From assembly GCF_024753215.1 (NCBI RefSeq), contig NZ_JANUGV010000001.1, forward strand, positions 496,001 to 560,000: a DNA stretch of 64,000 bases. The letters are read 5' to 3'. The stretch is from Massilia solisilvae. Its GTDB lineage: Bacteria; Pseudomonadota; Gammaproteobacteria; Burkholderiales; Burkholderiaceae_D. How positions within the stretch are numbered: the first letter of the stretch is position 1; each line of letters starts with the position of its first letter. The notes below the pieces were generated by a model that searched no databases, was not told the origin of the DNA, and saw only the letters and a program-made list of their open reading frames with translations. Made by a program: the position numbers and the translations under genes. Below are positions 23,711 to 32,621 of the stretch, piece by piece.

Positions 23711-25531
23711 ATGACCACCTCCAACCGCGCGGCCGGGAATGTCCGGCGCTGTCTTGTTACCACCTCGCACCGGGATTTCTGGAATACGGAAGGGCCGCTG
23801 CTGCTGCTGGGCCAGTGGTGCGCCAATGGCCGCGATGCCGCGCAACTGGCGGGCCGCGACGTGCACATCGCCGCCCCCTACGGGTTCGCGCTGGAGCAGC
23901 GCGACGCCGACCATGCGGCGGTGCGCGCGCTGGAGGAGCGTCTGTTCCCCGACTTGTGCCGGATGCTGAACGCCGCGCACGGCGTCAGCCATACCGAGCG
24001 CTATTGGCAGATCCTGACCGGGCAGTGGTTCCGCACCGCGCTGTCAGTGCTGTTCAACCGCGTGCGCACGCTGCAGGCTTGCCTGGAGGCGCACGGGCCG
24101 GCCTGCACGCTCGATCCGGGCAGCGCAGCCTTCGTCCTGGCACGGCCGGCTTCGAACGAAGCGCTGTGGGCCTACAGCGACCCGCGGTGGGACGGCCACT
24201 GTTGCCTTCGCATCCTCAAGTTGATCGCGCCGCAGCTCGCTTTCGAGGAGCGTCCCGCCGCACCTGAGCGCGCGGCGCCGGCGCCCGCCGCGATTCCCGG
24301 ACCGGGCACCAAAAAGAAGTTGCTGGTCTCGGCGTGGCGCGTCTTGCAGCAGGTCGCGCAACGGTTCGCGCGCAGCACGGACGCGTTCATCATCAATTCC
24401 TACCTGCCCCGCGACCACGAGGTGCGGCTCCAGCTGCGCCTGGGCCAGTTCCCGCAGCTGTGGAAATCGCCCGCGATCCGGTTCGACCAGCGTGTCGATC
24501 GCGCGCGCCGGCAGCAGTACGCGGCGCAGTGGGCGAGCAGCAACAATGACACGGTGGAGCAGGTGGCGCGCGCGCTGCTGTTCGAGATCATCCCGGTCTG
24601 CTACCTGGAAGGCTACCAGCACCTGGTATCGAGTGCGGCGCGGCTGCCATGGCCGGACTCGCCGAAGTTCATTTTCACCAGCAATAATTTTGGCACCGAC
24701 GAATTGTTCAAGGCCTGGGCCGCCGAACGCGTGCAGCGCGGCGTCCGATATATCGTGGGTCAGCATGGCAACAACTACGGGACGCACCGCTACGTCAATC
24801 CGTCGGTGGAGGAAGCGACCAGCGACGCGTTCGTCACCTGGGGCTGGAAGGGCAAATTGTCCCAGCACACGCCAGGCTTCAACCTGAAGGTTCCCGCCGG
24901 CACCGAGCTGCGGGCCGACCCGCAGGGTGGCGTGCTGCTGGTCCAGGTCTGGGCCGGCCACCGGATCGTCACCTGGGACAGCTCGGAGCAGTTCCTGCAC
25001 TACCTGGCCGACCAGTTCGCGTTCGTCAAGGGACTGGCGCAGCCGGCCAAGGCGCTGCTGAAGGTGCGCCTGCATCACGACTGGGCGCGTCTGGACTGGA
25101 ACGAACCGGAGCGCTGGAAGCAGTTCGACCCGCTCCTGCGCCTGGACCCCGGCTTCGAAGGCATCCAGGACCAGATCCGCAAGTCGCGCCTGGTCATCCA
25201 CAGCTACGACTCGACCGGCCTGCTCGAGACGCTCGCGCTGGACATCCCGACGCTCGCGTTTTGGCAGAACGGGCTGGCGCATCTTCGCGACGAGGTGCAG
25301 GACGACTTCCAGGCACTGGTGGACGCCGGCATCGTGCATCTGTCGCCCGCATCGGCGGCCGCTACCGTCAATGCGATTTGCGACGACGTGGCCGGCTGGT
25401 GGCGTGAACCGGCGCGGCGCGAGGCGGTGCGCAAGTTTTGCAGCAAGTACTCGCGGCTGTCCGCCGACCCGGCGCGTGACCTGGCGGCGCTCCTGAACCG
25501 GGCTGCCGCGGCCGAACTGAACAACCACTGA
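23711..25531 (+). CDS. LIC12162-family putative transferase
   Basis: Large soluble protein of 606 residues resembling the LIC12162 family of surface-polysaccharide loci. Recognisable signatures are the start CLVTTSHRDFWN with LLLLGQWC, and in the C-terminal half VGQHGNNYGTHRY and HSYDSTGLLETLALDIPTLAFW, which look like the GT-B acceptor and nucleotide regions of CDP/CMP-sugar transferases. The family is frequently found beside nonulosonic acid genes, so it is a candidate pseudaminic acid transferase. Activity is inferred, not known. A low-complexity Pro/Ala stretch (PAAPERAAPAPAAIPGP) lies near residue 190. Confidence 0.72.
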   Translation: MTTSNRAAGNVRRCLVTTSHRDFWNTEGPLLLLGQWCANGRDAAQLAGRDVHIAAPYGFALEQRDADHAAVRALEERLFPDLCRMLNAAHGVSHTERYWQILTGQWFRTALSVLFNRVRTLQACLEAHGPACTLDPGSAAFVLARPASNEALWAYSDPRWDGHCCLRILKLIAPQLAFEERPAAPERAAPAPAAIPGPGTKKKLLVSAWRVLQQVAQRFARSTDAFIINSYLPRDHEVRLQLRLGQFPQLWKSPAIRFDQRVDRARRQQYAAQWASSNNDTVEQVARALLFEIIPVCYLEGYQHLVSSAARLPWPDSPKFIFTSNNFGTDELFKAWAAERVQRGVRYIVGQHGNNYGTHRYVNPSVEEATSDAFVTWGWKGKLSQHTPGFNLKVPAGTELRADPQGGVLLVQVWAGHRIVTWDSSEQFLHYLADQFAFVKGLAQPAKALLKVRLHHDWARLDWNEPERWKQFDPLLRLDPGFEGIQDQIRKSRLVIHSYDSTGLLETLALDIPTLAFWQNGLAHLRDEVQDDFQALVDAGIVHLSPASAAATVNAICDDVAGWWREPARREAVRKFCSKYSRLSADPARDLAALLNRAAAAELNNH

Positions 25532-25586
25532 CTGATTACACGCCAAGGCAGGGGCCGCGTTGTTGCCGGGCCGCCTGGAACTGATT

Positions 25587-26825
25587 ATGACCTCGACAAA
25601 CCTCGCTGAAACGAACAACCGGAGCGTGCCGGAACCGCTGTCGATCCGGCGGGTGACGCTGCTGGCTTTGATGGTGTTCTTTGCCTCGTTGACCTCGTCG
25701 CCGTCGATCCTGCGCGGCGTCACGCCCGCCGCGATTGCGAAGCTGGCGCCGCTGCTGCTCATCGTCATGCTGGCTGCGAGGGGAAACTTCAACCTGCCCC
25801 GGCGCTTCCTGCTGGCCTGGGGGGCCTGTTTCATCGCCATGTTCGCGTCGGGCCTGCAGATCGTCCTGAACTCTCCCGATGCGATGGCGCCGATAAACAG
25901 CGCAATCATCCTGCTGATCGTGGTCGGACTGGCCGCCAACCTGCATGACGAACGGTTCCGCAACCTGATGCTGAAATGGTGGAAGGTGCTGTTCTGGATC
26001 GTTGCGCTGTGCTCCGTCGTGAACTGGATCCTGGCGCCGCTGGTGCCGTCGCTGTTTGTCAATTTCGACTTCGGCCAGTTCTACGAAGGGAACGCGCGCA
26101 CCTATCTGATTTCACCGTTCGGTGCCGTCATTCTCCAGAATTACGGCACCTTCCAGATCTACCGGGTCACGGGGCTGCTGGCCGAACCTGGCATGATGTC
26201 GCTGTTTTTCTTTGTCAATGCGATCCTCGGCCTGGCGGGCCGCAGCCCGGTCTTCAGCAAGCGCTTCGGCATGGTCAACCTGGCGGCCGCTTTTGGCACC
26301 CATTCGGTCGCCTTCTACGCCGCGCTGGTAACGGTGCTGTTCTACTTCGTCGCCGCCCGCATGGGCTGGCGCTACCGCTTCCTGATCCTGGCAGTGGCAT
26401 GCGTGGCGGCCGCCGTGTTTTACGAATTCGTCGACGACACGGTGCAGGCGCTGCTGCTGCGCAGCTCGTTCGACGTGCGCGAAAACGACGCCGAATTTCT
26501 CACCAATCTCGTGAACGGCTCGCCACTGTCCGCGTTGATCGGCTATGCCTGGTGGGGCGAATACCGCCAGTTGCCGGCCGCGTTCCAGCAATTGTTTTAC
26601 CAGGTCGGCCTGATCGGCGCGGCGCTGTATGCGCTGGTGCTGAGCTTCTTCCTGAAGGAGTCCAGGTTGTGCTGGATCGCCGTTTTCGTCTATGGCTTTT
26701 CGATCGACTACCAGGACTTCGTGATCCTGCCGCTGATGCTCTTCATTGTAAAAGCCCATGACGACTTGAGGCGGCCGCAACAGGCGCTGCCCGGCGCCAT
26801 GCACTGCGGCGTCGCGAACGCGTAG
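25587..26825 (+). CDS. O-antigen/EPS polymerase (Wzy-like) membrane protein
   Basis: Integral membrane protein of 412 residues with about ten helices and a large loop between the later ones (about residues 270-330, containing RSSFDVRENDAEFLTNLVNGSP). That topology is typical of Wzy polymerases and O-antigen ligases. The GLLAEPGMMSLFFF stretch resembles the family's conserved RVTGxxxEPG segment. No other polymerase was found in the locus, so it is the Wzy candidate. Start ATG 25587 is used; an in-frame TTG at 25560 would add nine residues. Sequence conservation in this family is low, hence moderate confidence. Confidence 0.75.
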   Translation: MTSTNLAETNNRSVPEPLSIRRVTLLALMVFFASLTSSPSILRGVTPAAIAKLAPLLLIVMLAARGNFNLPRRFLLAWGACFIAMFASGLQIVLNSPDAMAPINSAIILLIVVGLAANLHDERFRNLMLKWWKVLFWIVALCSVVNWILAPLVPSLFVNFDFGQFYEGNARTYLISPFGAVILQNYGTFQIYRVTGLLAEPGMMSLFFFVNAILGLAGRSPVFSKRFGMVNLAAAFGTHSVAFYAALVTVLFYFVAARMGWRYRFLILAVACVAAAVFYEFVDDTVQALLLRSSFDVRENDAEFLTNLVNGSPLSALIGYAWWGEYRQLPAAFQQLFYQVGLIGAALYALVLSFFLKESRLCWIAVFVYGFSIDYQDFVILPLMLFIVKAHDDLRRPQQALPGAMHCGVANA

Positions 26826-26865
26826 TGGCGCAAACACCGTACCTTTCACTGATCGGAAACACAGC

Positions 26866-29800
26866 TTGAAAATCGTTGTTTTTATCGAAAATAACCAGCA
26901 GGGGGGGCTGGACACGTTCTGCGCGACGCTGCTGAACAATTGGCCCGACAGCGCCGACCGGTTCGTCGTCGTATGCAACGCGAGCCACCCCGGCCACACC
27001 CTTCTGGGCCGCGCGATTGGCCGGGACAGGGAATTTGTGGTCCACGAGATCCCATTGAGCTGGGTCCTGAGCGGCCGCCTGTTCGGCTGGCTGCCGCCGT
27101 CGATCCGCCGTCTGTCGCAGCCGTTCCTCAGGGTGCTGCTCATGCCGCTGCAGCTGGCGCGCCTGAAGTCGCTGTTTCGCAAGACCGGCGGCGATGCGCT
27201 CCTGGTGCTCAATGGCGGCTTCCCGGCCGGGGAGACTTGCCGGCTGGCGAACATCGCCTGGGCCGGCGTGAGCGGCCCGGAGGCGGCGCGCAGGAACATC
27301 CACAATTTTCATAACTTCGCGATCCCGGCGCGCCGCGGTTTTCGCTGGTACGAGCATCGTATCGACCGCAAAATGGCCAGTGCGGCCAGCCACGTTATCA
27401 GCGTCTCGCGCTCATGCGCCGAATCGCTGCGCATTCGGCCGGCGCTGCGCGATTATGCGCGCCTGTCCGCGATTTACAACGGCGTGGTGGTGCAGCCGCT
27501 CCCGGAGGGCGCCGCGTTGCCGGACCTGCGACGCGAGCTGGGCATTGGTGGCGCGCCGATGTGCCTCATCCTTGCCAACTACGAGGAACGCAAGGGGCAC
27601 CGCTTCCTGTTCGAGGCCTTCGCCGAAGTGGCGCGCCGGCTGCCGGACGCCCATCTGGTGTGCTGCGGCGGCGGCAGTGGTCCCGAAAAGGAAGGCATCG
27701 CGGCCGCCCGCCAGGCCCTGGCGCCGCGCGCAAACATTCACATGCTCGGCTTCGTCCCCAACGGGAACCACCTGATCGGCCAGGCTGACCTGGTGGTGAT
27801 CAGCTCGCAGAGCTTCGAATCGTTCGGCCTGACCGCGGTCGAGGCCATGTTGCGCGGCGTGCCGGTGCTGGCCACGCGCGTGGGCGGGCTGCCCGAGGTG
27901 CTGGGCGAACCGCCGCGCGGTGGCTTTCTGGTCGAACCGGACGACGTACAGGGGTTCGCCGACCGCATCACCGAGCTGCTCGCCGATCCCCAGCTGCGCA
28001 AGCGCACCGGCGCCGATGGCAAGGCCCGCGCCGAGGCAATGTTCACGGCCGAGCGCATGGCCAGGGAGTACCGCGACGCGCTCAAGAACGAGACCGGCAG
28101 CTCCGAGGCGCCGGCGCCCGGCGAGTGGCACTACGTGCTGCGGCGCTCGGCCGACCCGCGCATGGCCATCCAGGCGCTGGGAGTGGCCGCGGGCGCCGTG
28201 GTGCGGCGCCTGCGCAACCGCCTGGTCAGCCGCAGGGATTCGCTGTACCCGCCAGCGATCCGCGCGCTCGCGGCGACGCTGCCGGCGCCCGAGCAGGTCG
28301 AGGTCGAGCCGGCCGCGCCGGTGCTCGCGCAGGGGCCGCGCCGCCTGAAGCTGGCCACTGGCTGGCTGCGCTTTGACGCGTGGCCGAACTGGGCGACCCC
28401 ATTCCAGGATCACGAGCAATATGTTTCGCTGCACCGCTGGAACTGGCTGCTGCGCGCGCTGACCGACGAGGACCCTCCGGCCACGTTCGGCTGGGGCATC
28501 GAACTGGTGCGCTCGTGGGCACAAGCCATGTCGTGCCTGCCCGAGGGGGACGCTGGCGAGAGCTACACGACCGGCGAGCGCATCTCGAACCTGTGCCTGT
28601 TTGCACGCCACACGCGGGGCAGCTGGCATGGCCTGCCCGACGACCTCGCGGCGCTCGTGCGCACGATGGGCCTGTCCCTGGCAGGGCGCATCGAATACCA
28701 CAGCGGGGAACTGAGCGGCAACCATGTGATCAACAACGCCCGCGCTTTGCTGTTTGCCGGCCACTGCGCCAGCGCGCCCGCGCTGGCCGCGTTCGGCCGC
28801 GCCTTGATCGCCGAACGCCTGCCCGGGCTGGTCAAGGAAGGTTTCCTGCGCGAGGGTTCTTCGCACTACCAGTACCTGTTCACGCGGTGGCTGCTCGAAC
28901 TGGCGCTGCTCGCGCGCGAGTGCGGCGACCGCGACACCGAAGCCCTGGTAGCGCCGTACCTGGCCGGGCTGGTTGCCGCCTGCGAGTTCTTCCGGGTCGA
29001 TGCGCGCGACGGCGAGGTGCGCATCCCGACCTTTGGCGACATCTCGCCGGACGCCGAACCGCACTGGCTGGCCGGCCTGCCGGGATCGGGCCTGGCGCGC
29101 CATCTGGGCCTTGGCGGCACTGTGCCGTTTGCCAGTCAGGGTTGGGCCAGGCTGTTTGGCGAACTGGCCGCGGAGCCGGTGGAGCGCGCCGCGGCGCGCA
29201 CGCAGAGCGCATGGCGCGCGCATCCGCAAGCGGGCTGGTACCGGCTGGACGCGAATGGCTGGACTGCGATCTGGCACGCCGAAGCGGCCGATGGTCCGGC
29301 ACTTGCCTCGCACGCGCACCACGACCTGTGTTCGCTGGCCTTGTACCGGCACGGGCGGGAAGTGTTGATCGACCCGGGCCGCCACGACTACAGCGCCAGC
29401 CCCCTTGGCCGCTACGGCATCGGCGCTGCCGCACACAACAGCGTGACACTGGACGGCCGCGCCCCTATGCTCTCGCGCGGCGACCGCTTGCTGCCGCAGC
29501 GGTATCGCGCCTCGTCTTGCACGGTCTCGCACCAGCTGCAGGGCCAGCTGCCGGTGGTGCGCATCGAACACGATGGCTTTGCCCGGCTGGGCCAAGGCGC
29601 CGGCCGTCACGTTCGCACGTTTACTTTCGGCGAACGCGAAGTCCAGGTGGACGATGCGTTCGAAGGACGCGGTCGCTTTCGCATGCAAGCGCATTTCCAT
29701 CAGCCCTTGGCGGCTGGCGGCGCGCTACCGGCAACCGGTTTGCACCAGGGGCCGCCGGCGGCCTGCGCCTGCCCGGTGGTGCTGGACGCGCAGGCCGGCA

Positions 29801-29961
29801 GCGAGCTGGAAGTGCATCACATGGTCGGCTGCGATGCGCCCATCGGTGGCTGGCGCTTCCCGGCCTACGGCGAGCGCGCGCTTGCGCTGACCCAGCGTTT
29901 CAGTGGCACGGCCGAGCTACCCGCCGCCTACCGATACCGTCTTTTGGACAGGGGAGAATAG
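26866..29961 (+). CDS. Glycosyltransferase family 4 - heparinase II/III fusion
   Basis: One 1031-residue frame with two enzyme domains. Residues 1 to about 400 form a GT-B transferase: ILANYEERKGHRFLFEAF (nucleotide-sugar loop), LGFVPNGNHLIGQADL and the E-x7-E motif in SQSFESFGLTAVEAM. A linker of about 80 residues follows. Residues about 495-1020 match heparinase II/III and alginate-lyase-like enzymes: SGNHVINNARALLFAG, EGSSHYQYLFTRWLLE, and the C-terminal catalytic block near 816-860 (ASHAHHDLCSLALYRHG, LIDPGRHDYS, then AAHNSVTLDG). No signal peptide or membrane segment is seen, so a lyase domain appears joined to a cytoplasmic transferase. The start is TTG 26866 with GGAA upstream; no ATG fits better. 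Confidence 0.85.
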   Translation: MKIVVFIENNQQGGLDTFCATLLNNWPDSADRFVVVCNASHPGHTLLGRAIGRDREFVVHEIPLSWVLSGRLFGWLPPSIRRLSQPFLRVLLMPLQLARLKSLFRKTGGDALLVLNGGFPAGETCRLANIAWAGVSGPEAARRNIHNFHNFAIPARRGFRWYEHRIDRKMASAASHVISVSRSCAESLRIRPALRDYARLSAIYNGVVVQPLPEGAALPDLRRELGIGGAPMCLILANYEERKGHRFLFEAFAEVARRLPDAHLVCCGGGSGPEKEGIAAARQALAPRANIHMLGFVPNGNHLIGQADLVVISSQSFESFGLTAVEAMLRGVPVLATRVGGLPEVLGEPPRGGFLVEPDDVQGFADRITELLADPQLRKRTGADGKARAEAMFTAERMAREYRDALKNETGSSEAPAPGEWHYVLRRSADPRMAIQALGVAAGAVVRRLRNRLVSRRDSLYPPAIRALAATLPAPEQVEVEPAAPVLAQGPRRLKLATGWLRFDAWPNWATPFQDHEQYVSLHRWNWLLRALTDEDPPATFGWGIELVRSWAQAMSCLPEGDAGESYTTGERISNLCLFARHTRGSWHGLPDDLAALVRTMGLSLAGRIEYHSGELSGNHVINNARALLFAGHCASAPALAAFGRALIAERLPGLVKEGFLREGSSHYQYLFTRWLLELALLARECGDRDTEALVAPYLAGLVAACEFFRVDARDGEVRIPTFGDISPDAEPHWLAGLPGSGLARHLGLGGTVPFASQGWARLFGELAAEPVERAAARTQSAWRAHPQAGWYRLDANGWTAIWHAEAADGPALASHAHHDLCSLALYRHGREVLIDPGRHDYSASPLGRYGIGAAAHNSVTLDGRAPMLSRGDRLLPQRYRASSCTVSHQLQGQLPVVRIEHDGFARLGQGAGRHVRTFTFGEREVQVDDAFEGRGRFRMQAHFHQPLAAGGALPATGLHQGPPAACACPVVLDAQAGSELEVHHMVGCDAPIGGWRFPAYGERALALTQRFSGTAELPAAYRYRLLDRGE

Positions 29962-29967
29962 TTTTTC

Positions 29968-31794
29968 ATGTGTGGGATTTTCGGAATCATCCATTTCGAC
30001 GGCGCGCCGGTGCGCGACGAGACCTTGTCGCTGATGGGCAGCCGCATGCGCCACCGCGGCCCGGACGATGAAGGCCACTGGATCGACGGCGCGGCCGGCT
30101 TCGGAATGCGGCGCCTGTCGATCATCGACCTCGAGGGCGGGCACCAGCCAATCAGCAACGAGGACGGCACCATCCACCTGGTCCTGAACGGCGAGATCTA
30201 CAACTATCGCGAGCTGCGTGAAGAGCTGCTCGGCCGCGGCCACCGGTTCAAGACGCACAGCGATGTCGAGGTGGTGCTGCACCTGTACGAGGAGATGGGG
30301 CCGGGCTGCGTCGAGCGCCTGAACGGGATGTTCGCGGTCGCGATCTACGACCAGCCGCGCAAGCGTCTCTGGCTGGCGCGCGACCGTCTCGGCATCAAGC
30401 CGCTGTTCTATCGCCGCCTGCATAATGGTCTGGCTTTCGCGTCCGATCTGGCCTCGCTGGCAGCGATCGCGCCGGTCGAGCTCGACCCTGCGGCCCTGAT
30501 CTCCTACCTGGGCTACTCTTACATCCCCGAGCCGGACACCGTTTACCGTGGCATCAAGAAGCTCACTGTCGCCGAACAGATGGTGATCGAAGACGGCCAG
30601 GTCAGGGCAAGCCGCTACTGGTCGCCCGACCGCCTGTCCGCATGGACCGGGGGCGTGGACGAGGCGGAGCGGCGCCTGGAAGAACTGCTGCTCGATTCCG
30701 CCTTGCTGGAGCTGCGCAGCGACGTGCCGGTCGGGATTTTCCTGAGCGGGGGCGTGGACAGCAGCGCGGTGGCGGCGCTGGCCGCCCGGGTGAACGGCGC
30801 CGAAGCAGTCAAGACATTTACCATCGATTTCGCGGGCAAGGGCGGACAGGACGCGGCGTATGCGCAAATGGTGGCCGACCGCCTCGGCGCCGAGCACCGT
30901 GTGATCAGCGTGGACGCGGCCGAACAGGCGCGCGCGCTCGACGAGCTGCTCGCCGTGCTCGATGAGCCGATGTCCGACAGTGCGATCGTGCCGACCTACC
31001 TGCTGTCGAAGAAGGCGCGCGAGCAGGGTGTCAAGGTGTTGCTGTCGGGGGCCGGCGGCGACGAGGTCTTCGGCGGCTATGCACGCCACTTCCCGGGCCG
31101 GGCCGGCAGCGCGGCATGGATCGCGCACAACCCGCTGGCGCGCACCGCCGCCAGGCTCGCGTTCCAGGCCTCGAAACCGCACCTGGCATGGCGCGTGGCA
31201 TCGCCGGCGCGCGATTTCGCCATTGCGATCTCGGGCGCCAACCTCGAGTTCCTGCGGCGCGGCCTGCGCGACCGGCAGCAGTTCGATGGTCTGCTGGCGC
31301 GTTTCGAACAGGATTTCGGCGCGGCGCGCGCCTCGTCTGCGCTTGCGCGGATGCGGCTGGACCTGGATACCTACCTGCCCAACAACGTGCTGGCGCTGAC
31401 CGACAAGGCGACGATGGCTGCCTCCGTCGAAGGGCGCGTGCCGCTGCTGGACCATCGCATCGTGGAGTTCGCGTTTTCGCTGCCGCTCCACCTCAATCCG
31501 CTCGGCGGCAAGGACAAGGGCCTGTTCAAGCGAGTCCTGGAACGCTACGTGCCCCGTGAGGTCCTCGTGCGTGGCAAGGAAGGCTTCAATGCGCCGATGC
31601 ACGAGTGGGTCGAGAAGGACCCGAAAGCGATCCGCGAGGAGCTGCTTGGCTGCGCCGTGCCGCTGCTGAAGGACATGATCGACCTGCAGGTGGTCGAGGC
31701 GTGGCTCGATGCACCCGAGCGGCGCCGCCCGGCGGGCGAATCGCTGTATGCCCTGTACCTGCTGAACCGCTGGTTGCGACACCACATCCAATGA
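29968..31794 (+). CDS. asnB: Glutamine-hydrolysing asparagine synthase-like (AsnB)
   Basis: Amidotransferase of 608 residues. Cys2 is the glutaminase nucleophile in MCGIFGIIHFDG, followed by RHRGPDDEG; the C-terminal ATP-pyrophosphatase motif SGGVDSSAVAAL and LSGAGGDEVFGGY are complete. True asparagine synthesis is possible, but AsnB-like enzymes inside polysaccharide loci commonly amidate uronic acid carboxyl groups; with ugd and a heparinase-like domain in the same locus, that role is attractive. The start has AGGGGAGAA upstream at about 29950-29957. The stop overlaps the next GT2 gene (ATGA). Confidence 0.9.
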   Translation: MCGIFGIIHFDGAPVRDETLSLMGSRMRHRGPDDEGHWIDGAAGFGMRRLSIIDLEGGHQPISNEDGTIHLVLNGEIYNYRELREELLGRGHRFKTHSDVEVVLHLYEEMGPGCVERLNGMFAVAIYDQPRKRLWLARDRLGIKPLFYRRLHNGLAFASDLASLAAIAPVELDPAALISYLGYSYIPEPDTVYRGIKKLTVAEQMVIEDGQVRASRYWSPDRLSAWTGGVDEAERRLEELLLDSALLELRSDVPVGIFLSGGVDSSAVAALAARVNGAEAVKTFTIDFAGKGGQDAAYAQMVADRLGAEHRVISVDAAEQARALDELLAVLDEPMSDSAIVPTYLLSKKAREQGVKVLLSGAGGDEVFGGYARHFPGRAGSAAWIAHNPLARTAARLAFQASKPHLAWRVASPARDFAIAISGANLEFLRRGLRDRQQFDGLLARFEQDFGAARASSALARMRLDLDTYLPNNVLALTDKATMAASVEGRVPLLDHRIVEFAFSLPLHLNPLGGKDKGLFKRVLERYVPREVLVRGKEGFNAPMHEWVEKDPKAIREELLGCAVPLLKDMIDLQVVEAWLDAPERRRPAGESLYALYLLNRWLRHHIQ

Positions 31795-32594
31795 CGAGTC
31801 ATCCGATGATTAACATTTCCGTGGTCTGCCCGACCTATAACTCGGCCAAGTTCATCGAGGCTACCCTCGAGACGGTGGTGCGCCAGACGCGCTTGCCGGA
31901 CGAACTGGTCATTTCCGACGACGGCTCCGCCGACGACACGCTCGACGTCGTCGAACGCTTCCTGTCCGCGCACGCCGGCGCGATGCCGTGGCGGATTCTG
32001 CGTAATGCGCACCGCGGCCCGGGCGCGACCCGCAATGCCGGGATCCGCGCGGCGACCGGCAACTGGATCGCCTTTCTCGACTCGGACGATCTGTGGGAGC
32101 TGAACAAGATAGAACGGATCGGGCAGGAGATCGCGGACCATGGCGATGCCAATTTCTTCTGCCATGACGAGCTTTTGGTCGGCAAGAACGGCCAGACCAG
32201 CACGCTCGTGTACGGCGGCCGTTACAACGGCGAGCGGCCGCTCCCGCCGCAGCTGTATTTCGCGAACATGTTCTCGACTTCGGCGGTGGTGTGCCGGCGC
32301 GACCTGCTGATCGCGCATGGCTGCTTCGATGAGAGCCTGATGTCGGCGCAGGACTATGAGCTGTGGCTGCGCCTGTCGCCTTTCATGCGCCCGGTGTTCG
32401 TGCACGACATCCTCGGACGCTATGTCGAGCGGGCGGGGAACATCACTTCGAGCTCGCTGCAGCGCAGGCTGAAGAACGAGCTGCTGATCGCGCGCATGCA
32501 CCGGCACAAGGTGAGTGCGCCTTGGTTCCTCGTCCGTGTCGGCCGCATCTTGCTGTCGTACGCGCGGCAGTTTGCGCGTGCCAGCCTGGCATGA
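31791..32594 (+). CDS. Glycosyltransferase family 2
   Basis: Inverting GT-A transferase of 267 residues, predicted cytoplasmic or membrane-peripheral. N-terminal ISVVCPTYNSAKFIEATL and ISDDGSADDT bind the nucleotide sugar, and the metal-binding motif is DSDD in IAFLDSDDLW. GPGATRNAGIRAATGNW is typical. The C-terminal acceptor half (YELWLRLSPFM) resembles EpsI/WfgS-type enzymes; donor and acceptor cannot be told. Start ATG 31791 overlaps the asnB stop; ATG 31806 is an alternative five codons later. Confidence 0.88.
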   Translation: MTSHPMINISVVCPTYNSAKFIEATLETVVRQTRLPDELVISDDGSADDTLDVVERFLSAHAGAMPWRILRNAHRGPGATRNAGIRAATGNWIAFLDSDDLWELNKIERIGQEIADHGDANFFCHDELLVGKNGQTSTLVYGGRYNGERPLPPQLYFANMFSTSAVVCRRDLLIAHGCFDESLMSAQDYELWLRLSPFMRPVFVHDILGRYVERAGNITSSSLQRRLKNELLIARMHRHKVSAPWFLVRVGRILLSYARQFARASLA

Positions 32595-32621
32595 CCGCGT
32601 TGTTCCGATGAGGTTACCGAG

